From Stictocephala bisonia (lineage: Eukaryota; Arthropoda; Insecta; Hemiptera; Membracidae), in the NCBI GenBank assembly GCA_035578905.1, contig JAQJVL010000200.1, positions 1 through 64,000 on the forward strand: 64,000 nucleotides of DNA, written 5' to 3'. Under the pieces are notes generated by a model, which made no database searches, was not told the DNA's origin, and worked only from the letters and a program-made list of their open reading frames with translations. Position 1 is the stretch's first letter; each line of letters starts with the position of its first letter. Below are positions 1-64,000 of the stretch, piece by piece. The position numbers and the translations under genes were made by a program.

Positions 1-145
1 ATCAGTAATACTCACTTTTTACTGTACTAGTTCCTTCCCCTTACTCTGATAAGTTCCCTGCACAGATCAATAGTGTATGGAAAATGGGTAGAACAAGGTT
101 AAAGAGGAGATTGGCCTCTCCTTTAGATAAATTTAAAAAATCTCT
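1..145 (+). mobile_element. SINE-A copy, 3' body only, cut by window edge
   Basis: Matches the non-tRNA body of the SINE at 61221-61440: CCTTACTCTG...CACAGATCAATAG...TATGG.AA(A/T)GGG. The tRNA-like head would lie outside the window. Confidence 0.6.
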
Positions 146-574
146 TTTTAATTCATGGCCAGAATCCTGAAGGATGTGAGAGGTTGAAATATTGATAAGA
201 AATGAAGACGAACAATTTGAGTCATAAGCTATCTTTTATGTTAAATATATCTTTTAACATGTTTCAATAAACATATTCAAAGGTATTATCTATCAACACA
301 ACGATATAAATAGTGAAATAATAACCCTAATCAAACTTACGTTTCATTTTGAATATACTATACTAACTATCACTTCACTAACTATCATTTATCTCTTCTT
401 CTCGTTATATTTTTTCAATGAGTTATACGTAACTGAAACATTACACTTAGTACCCCCTTGGTGATAATTACTAGTTACTTCATTTGCCACAAATCCCATT
501 TAATCCTACTAATCATCAGTAATTTCACTTATTCTAATAATAATAAATAATAATAATGATAATAATAATGATTA

Positions 575-951
575 ATAAATGTCTTTATTTGCAAACATTT
601 AAAATATTTTAAAAAGGGCAAATTTAGGGCCACTAGGCCCTCTCTTCCAATTAACCCTAATAATGATAAACAGATCAAATGTATTTGTTTTATAAAAAGG
701 ACATTCCGAGTTCTTCTTTACCCATTCCCCATAGACTATTGATCTGTGCAGGGATCTTATCAGGCAGAGTAAGTGGGAGAACCAGTAGAGGTACCTATTG
801 CTCTACACATGACTGAACAGAGACATAGGTGGCTAATGCTGATAAAAACTAACGGTTATAAGGCTGGGATTTGAACCTGCGTTATCTCTGACTCAGGTAC
901 AAAGTCCTGACGCCTTATACCGCTCGGAGACTGGCTCTCAGGCTCTCCCTT
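575..951 (-). mobile_element. SINE-A copy, tRNA-derived
   Basis: Read on the minus strand it starts with a tRNA-like head (CCGAGCGGTATAAGGC, A-box-like). A good B box, GGTTCAAATCC, lies at 867-877. A body shared with the copies at 1-145 and 61221-61440 follows. The head looks serine/leucine-like. It is not a functional tRNA because the stems are interrupted. Confidence 0.7.
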
Positions 952-1090
952 TTTAATCAAGTTGAGAATGTAACTGCAAGTAATTGTAACCACTCTACCT
1001 ACATGCAGCCATCTTGTTCAGTTGACATAGTTCCTGTATATAATATTTCAGTTTCTTTGATGATACCATTATTTTTTCTGTTATATAATG

Positions 1091-1577
1091 GAACAATTTG
1101 TGGAATACATTCTTCCGCTAGACGGTGTATGATGACACTCTTTTGCTGCTGTTGTACAAGGCAATCTGCGTGAAGCATTGGGGAAAGTGCTGTATCTACT
1201 ATACAGATGAACTTTAATTTCAAACAGTTCTGAAATGTCTCTTTAGATGTATCGTAACACTTTTTATTTGTAAAAATGTTTCATTTTGTAAAATGAAATT
1301 TTTTGTGCAATTTTAAAAATATGTTGTGCAATTTTAAAAAGCTTTAACATAACTTCTACAACACTTTAGCTTTCTAGAGTTAAGTGTACTCAGTTAAACA
1401 TTGTTAATATTTTATGCCATAATAAAAACATGTTCGATAATTGATGTAACCAAGAATATCAAGTACTTTTACTCTGTAAAAGTTAAATTTGTCAATAATA
1501 ACTTCTTAAATAAAACTTAACTAGTGGCTTGTTGGGGCAAAAGCCCCTATATAAATAAAACTAAAATGTTGCTGTTA
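1091..1577 (+). repeat. Left arm of a 487-bp inverted repeat
   Basis: Reverse complement of 4098-4584, with equal arm length and scattered single-base differences. Shared landmarks include GTGCAATTTTAAAAA and GGCAAAAGCCCC. No clear target duplication flanks the pair. It could be a foldback element or an inverted duplication. Confidence 0.85.
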
Positions 1578-4097
1578 CTAAAATGTTTTTATTATTATTA
1601 TACTTTACATTTATTTTATATTATTAATGAAGTTGTAATAAATCAAAAGAAAGTTCAAAATATGTTTTGTAAGAAGGAAAGTCCATTCTTATATCCCAGA
1701 AATATCCTTGTTTTTCAAACAGTAATGAACCTATAATTACCCATGTATTACCAGTAATGTGGACTTCCTTATAGAACATTTCCTTCAATTCTTTGGAAAA
1801 ACTAGCAAGGTTCACTCTTCAAAATTTTTCTAACGTTTTAGATTTAGACTGGAATTTAGTTTCTCCAGCTTTTGTTCTTCATTCTTCATTGTTCAGATTC
1901 CGGATAGTGCATGTGAACATGTAGAACTCCCAAAAACATGGTACGACATATCCGACGTGGTATCACTGAATATTATTTTCTGTTTGTTTGGCTGACCTTG
2001 TTATCTTTAGGAATAGTATGCATATTTATTTATTAAACTTTACATTGTTATGTGTAGAGAAAAGTGCAGGAATTACCACCTACCAAAATGACCACCCAAG
2101 AACATAGTATGATATTTATAGTATTTTTAGATTAGATTATAATATCAAGTGAAAGATTTTATATTTGTAACATTTTTTTTCAATTGGCGAGAGCACCAAT
2201 TTAGGGAAGAAAGGGAAATGTTAGGAGGTGCATGATAGATAAAATGTTAAATAGATAAATGTAGGGAGAATGTTTATCATATTAGTATTATTATGTTATA
2301 TTTCAATTTTTAACATAAATTTTGTTAATAATATACTTTACTCTGAATAGTATAGGACATTAGTAAAGGAGATGTGTTGAGCTTGTCAGAACTGAAGGTC
2401 TTGGGTCATGGTGCTGGTGACATAGACTGTGTTAGATATATACGAGGGACTCGAGACACTCAGGGAAGTCGAGGAGACATTGGGCCTCTGGTGTATATGG
2501 GTAGAGGCTCTTGTTTTAGATTAGGGACTTAAGGAGTTTGCTTTTGAGACTCAGGTTGGAATTGTTAGTTGGGGTTAATTATTGTTGGCTAGTAGGAGAT
2601 CGGAAATGCAAGTAAGTAATTCGACTTATTCATTCATTTTAATTTTTCACAGGTTCAGTTCCAGCAGCATCATCGCCCAAGCAATTGACTGATTTGTATA
2701 TTTTGTGTTAAATTGATTTGTCTACTTTATGTATTATAGATTTTGTGTACTATTTTTGTGTTGATATCTTTTGAAGAACTTAGTTATTTTCTGTGTTATT
2801 AATTTGATAATTTATTTGGATATTTATTGTCTTGTTAATGATAAGTCTGTCTTATTGATAAATACATTAATTAGTATTTCACAGCTGAGCGAGTACCTTA
2901 TTTTACGCTCAGTTAGCGATTCCAGCCTTGCGCGATTTCTACCCAAATTGTCTGGAGTCTTGAGAGAAGTAGATATCATGACATATGTTAAACAAAGAGT
3001 TCCACTGACTTGTGTTTATGGTGTTTCTATCATGTTTTAATAACAATATGAAAAAATAATTTACTATAATAGTTGTTTAAAAATGTATAAAAACTTCTTG
3101 ATTCTATAAACTGCCTTAGGAACTTTCCTGGTTAATGGAATTGCAAGCATTTGTTTTTAATGGAACTACCTTATTTAGATTTTACATTTGACTCTTTTTT
3201 TTAATGTTCAATTGTGATTCTAATAAGATTCTAATAGTACGACATACCTAATAGTTATTACAGGTCATAAGGTGGTATTAAACATTCCAGAATTCAGAAA
3301 CACATTCACATATGACAGTTATGTGCTTGATACTAGCATAAACTATGTAGATAGAAGTATTTTGGAACATTTGAAAAATGGTAATGACAAACTGAATCCA
3401 TAGAAATGTTGATTTCATACTATCTTTTGCACAAAATTATCAGTCTGGATCTGATTCCGATCATGCACATATAAGCAATCAACATTATGGACGTGATCCT
3501 GAAACCTGCACTAAATGTTTAAAACTATGAATTAGTGCAAGTTTACTATGAATTATTGTTGAATTGTTCGCGTCAAAATTCCAAGCGCTACACTCCACCT
3601 TCGGCCTTCGGAAATAGCTAATTTTAAAGCTCTGATATTGTAGATGGCGGGAAAAATAAAAGTTTTGCAATTCACCTTTAGGGCTCCGCCCATTAGTCTT
3701 CAGAGTTCTCATGTCAATATTATGTGAACAGGTTTTCTAACTTTTGATTTTATTTATTGAGTTCAGCTGTCAATAAGACGAATTAAATATTCCAGCTGTT
3801 AATGTTGTATACTCTAATTAACATAGCACAAGACCAAACCTTTAAGAACCTGGTGTTTACCTGAACAAACCAGTGTTTACACATGGTAAACGTTGCATTT
3901 AGTAGCGTAAAATCCCCAGACGGAATTAAATTTAATTGTTTATTGAAAATACAGTTGACCAAAACAACATAATAGACAATTCTTACACACGGAGAAGTTT
4001 TAACACAACAATAATACCTGATTAATATGTATATATAATGAATAGTTTTACACAACTATAAATAAATACAGTAATTAAATACTATACATTAACTGTT
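1578..4097. other. Loop of the inverted repeat, no gene recognised
   Basis: About 2.5 kb of AT-rich DNA between the two arms. Short open frames (for example 2771-3040 + and 3783-4055 -) show no family resemblance. A G-rich patch lies at 2380-2590. If the arms are the ends of a transposon, this would be its non-coding interior. Confidence 0.4.
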
Positions 4098-4584
4098 TAA
4101 CAGCAACATTTTAGTTTTATTTATATAGGGGCTTTTGCCCCAACAAGCCACTAGTTAAGTTTTATTTAAGAAGTTATTATTGACAAATTTAACTTTTACA
4201 GAGTAAAAGTACTTGATATTCTTGGTTACATCAATTATCGAACATGTTTTTATTATGGCATAAAATATTAACAATGTTTAACTGAGTACACTTAACTCTA
4301 GAAAGCTAAAGTGTTGTAGAAGTTAGGTTAAAGCTTTTTAAAATTGCACGACATATTTTTAAAATTGCACAAAAAATTTCATTTTACAAAATGAAACATT
4401 TTTACAAATAAAAAGTGTTACGATACATCTAAAGAGACATTTCAGAACTGTTTGAAATTAAAGTTCATCTGTATAGTAGATACAGCACTTTCCCCAATGC
4501 TTCACGCAGATTGCCTTGTACAACAGCAGCAAAAGAGTGACATCATACACCGTCTAGCGGAAGGATGTATTCCATAAATTGTTC
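4098..4584 (-). repeat. Right arm of the 487-bp inverted repeat
   Basis: Mirror of 1091-1577. Identity stops at GAACAATTT on the outer side and TAACAGCAAC on the inner side of both arms. One visible difference is GACACT against GTCACT near the outer end. Confidence 0.85.
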
Positions 4585-6044
4585 TTCAGTTGCTCTGAGG
4601 TTCACATTAGCTTGAGGATGAGCTACTTTCAATATATCTACAATTAATTTGCGGAGTTTCTATTGTATGTTAGGATAGTTTATGCGGTGCTGAAGTCGAG
4701 GTTTTATGAGTTCAAAGTGTATGTCCATTGCAAAATTCCTTCTTGAGAGTGGTTTTAGAGCTTTTTTTACCATGTTACATATAAAAATCACATGTCATTT
4801 ATTCTCGAAAAATAATCATCAAAATATTTTTAAATTTGTTCAGTCCCACTCAACTTACCTCTTTCCGTTTTGTAAATAATTTGTTTAAATCCTCTGAACA
4901 CTTTAACTAAATATATTCCCTATTAGACTACATGTAATAAAAAGAACCACAAAAACTACATCTACGATTTATGACACTTTTTAAATAAAATGATCATGAA
5001 AGCTAAAGCCTCGTATATCTTACAAGCAAAGGACAAAAACAACCACTTTTACGGCTGCTAAGCGACTGATAGCAATGCGCCCCTTCCTCATTGATCTAAT
5101 TATAAATGGAACTGGATGGACAAGTTAATTCAATGTGCGCAAAGAGTTTTTTAAACTTCAAAATCTGAGTTGTAGGAATTAGGATTCGTTAGCTTACTAA
5201 GGTTAACAATAAATGTTAAATATAATAGTTAACATACTTACCCTTTTTCGAACATAGTACTGAACGATTGTTCGAAAAGTTCTCCATTAACTTTTTTGAC
5301 TGTAATGTAACCTGTTAATAAATATTAGATGAACATTACACAGAACAACACGTGAAATACTTTGACAAGCATTTATAATTCGGTTCTTGAGGTCATCTGT
5401 GTTTATCACTGGTGTTTTATAGACAAATGATTTCAACTGCCCCACAAAAAAATTAAATATTGACTTCTACATTGTTAACCTACTCATATTTGGAAATGGT
5501 ACAACCCTTTTGAATTTTAAGTACACCATATTTTTTTCAGGGTAAAAAGGCAATGTTAATTAACATTTTACGTGACTCTCTTCTCATAAACAATATAGAA
5601 CTTGACTCTTATATCTTGGACCTCAAGTTACTCACAATATTCCATAATACTTCAAAAGTTAGAGCATCTTCCTATATAATGAATTGCATGACTAAAAAAA
5701 ACCCCTTAAATGTAAATTGAAGAAAAAGTGGGATGGGAGGAACTTAATAACCACTCTGTATATTACATATCTGCATAACTACTGTACTTATATTCTATAC
5801 CAATGTAAAAATTAATTTTATTTAAGTTTTAAGATATTGACTACTAAAATATAAGTGGACATTTTCATAAGTGAAAGTAAACTTTGATACAAACAAAAGA
5901 CAACTTTCTCTTACATAGTGTCACCAATAAATATCTGGGGATCATAAGCTGTAATTTTCTAAATAATTTTTGAATTCGATTAAAATATAATGAGAATATT
6001 TTGTCGATTAAAGTTTAACTGTCTCACTGACCAATTTATAAAAG
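4585..6044. other. Upstream region of ninaC, no feature recognised
   Basis: AT-rich sequence that should include the 5'UTR or promoter if the leader is unspliced. I saw no convincing TATA or initiator element, gene or named repeat. Confidence 0.3.
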
Positions 6045-6060
6045 TTTCAGAAAAGTCAAG

Positions 6061-6064
<4 letters not shown>
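6045..6064 (+). promoter_or_regulatory. ninaC: Possible 5'UTR splice acceptor and start context
   Basis: The sequence TTTCAG ends at 6050, ten bases before the ATG, and the ATG is preceded by CAAG, a reasonable insect start context. The AG may be the acceptor of an intron in the 5'UTR, placing the promoter and first exon further upstream. The pyrimidine tract is weak, so an unspliced leader is also possible. I could not identify a promoter. Confidence 0.35.
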
Positions 6065-63235
<57,171 letters not shown>

Positions 63236-63890
63236 GCAAGTTTTTTTACAGTAAACTTAATTAGAGAATCTATATGTATATTTTAGCAAATTTGACAGAG
63301 TTAAAAAAATCTTGATTTAAAGTACTATTTAATTTTCAATTTGAATTATTTTCAAGTTATAGGTAATAAGAGGCAAAGTTCGGATAAAGTATAAGTTCAT
63401 ATTGATGAGGTAAACATGTGTTTTAAATTGTGTAATTAAGTATGTACATATGCAAAATATCACATCAACATAACATTTAACTATTTTAAACTTGTTCAAA
63501 TGGTTTAATAAATGTTTTGTATTGTTACAAGCATAAAATGTGTTATAAGATGAATTAGTTGGTTTGCGGCCCAACAAAAAACAGAAACGGTGGAGTTAAC
63601 TAGTTAAGCTCAGTGTACATTAGTGCGAAATTGTTCCACATAATGTTGCAGGATATATGCTGGTGCAAGTTGCCGTAGTGTAAACTGTCGGTGACATGTC
63701 ATGGGATGAGTGCCAAGAACAAAAATGCGCCAAGCCACTGCGGCACAAAACATGTGCTGCAACTTGTGTACAGTATATAGCCTGTTCAAGAATGTAGTAC
63801 AAGTTCTATGAAATGTTAACAGTAGAACGATTTTGTGGCACCTGTGCCCAACACTATATATTCACTATAACCAAGTGCTCTGAAACATGG
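63236..63890. other. Start of intron 18, unassigned
   Basis: Less AT-rich stretch at 63560-63790 (TGTCGGTGACATGTCATGGG) that looks like part of a dispersed element; no partner found in the window. Confidence 0.35.
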
Positions 63891-63894
63891 ATAT

Positions 63895-64000
63895 ATTTTT
63901 CCACTTCTTAAATCCAGTGACCCATGTAATATACGGAACTATCGCCCGATCACCATTCTCCCTGTCATTGGCAAGTTTTTTGAAGGCCTAGTTGTAGATA
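63895..64000 (+). mobile_element. LINE reverse transcriptase start, cut by window edge
   Basis: Reads PLLKSSDPCNIRNYRPITIL then PVIGKFFEGLVVD, the first conserved RT block (xxDPxNxRxYRPIxLLxxxxKxFE) of LINE ORF2. Continues beyond the window. Confidence 0.75.

Noticed and set aside
860..951. tRNA gene on the minus strand
   Set aside because: B box is good, but the acceptor and anticodon stems do not form and the sequence continues into a repeated SINE body.

Overview
The window is intronic, AT-rich animal DNA, almost certainly from an arthropod and probably an insect (a hemipteran is a guess from the transposon mix, not shown). It is dominated by one gene on the + strand: a class III unconventional myosin with an N-terminal protein kinase, the NINAC/MYO3 family. 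I resolved 18 coding exons from the ATG at 6061 to about 63235. All junctions keep frame and give about 1,061 residues: a complete Ser/Thr kinase domain (exons 1-7), a linker (exon 8), and a myosin motor from its N-terminal part through the converter (exons 9-18). The IQ motifs, tail and stop codon lie beyond the right edge. Only about 3.2 kb of the 57 kb gene span is coding.

The introns are packed with mobile DNA. On the left are a tRNA-derived SINE pair and a 487-bp-armed inverted repeat (1091-4584) upstream of the ATG. Introns 1-5 hold SINEs, a probable MITE family, two other dispersed repeats and decayed LINEs. Intron 6 holds large arrays of a 36-bp minisatellite, first C-rich on the + strand (20.7-22.5 kb), then inverted and G-rich (22.6-23.3 kb), and then a 56-bp tandem repeat just before exon 7. 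Intron 8 holds a Ginger2-type DNA transposon (25460-28087) with terminal inverted repeats and a 4-bp target duplication. Intron 10 (13 kb) is a stack of LINE fragments, one nested in another, and a hAT-like element. Intron 14 holds a LINE split by a pogo-like element that lost its catalytic core. Intron 15 holds a 1.37-kb mariner-type element with an intact transposase. The last 100 bp enter another LINE reverse transcriptase.

The most unusual signal is the 36-bp minisatellite. It appears in at least nine places across several introns and in both orientations. Each consensus unit carries a four-tract G-quadruplex motif with single-base loops. In two places the array sits inside another recognisable repeat: within one of two copies of a dispersed repeat, and within a LINE reading frame. 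That suggests the array moves or is copied as a unit. No bacterial-type system, CRISPR array, rRNA or functional tRNA gene was seen.
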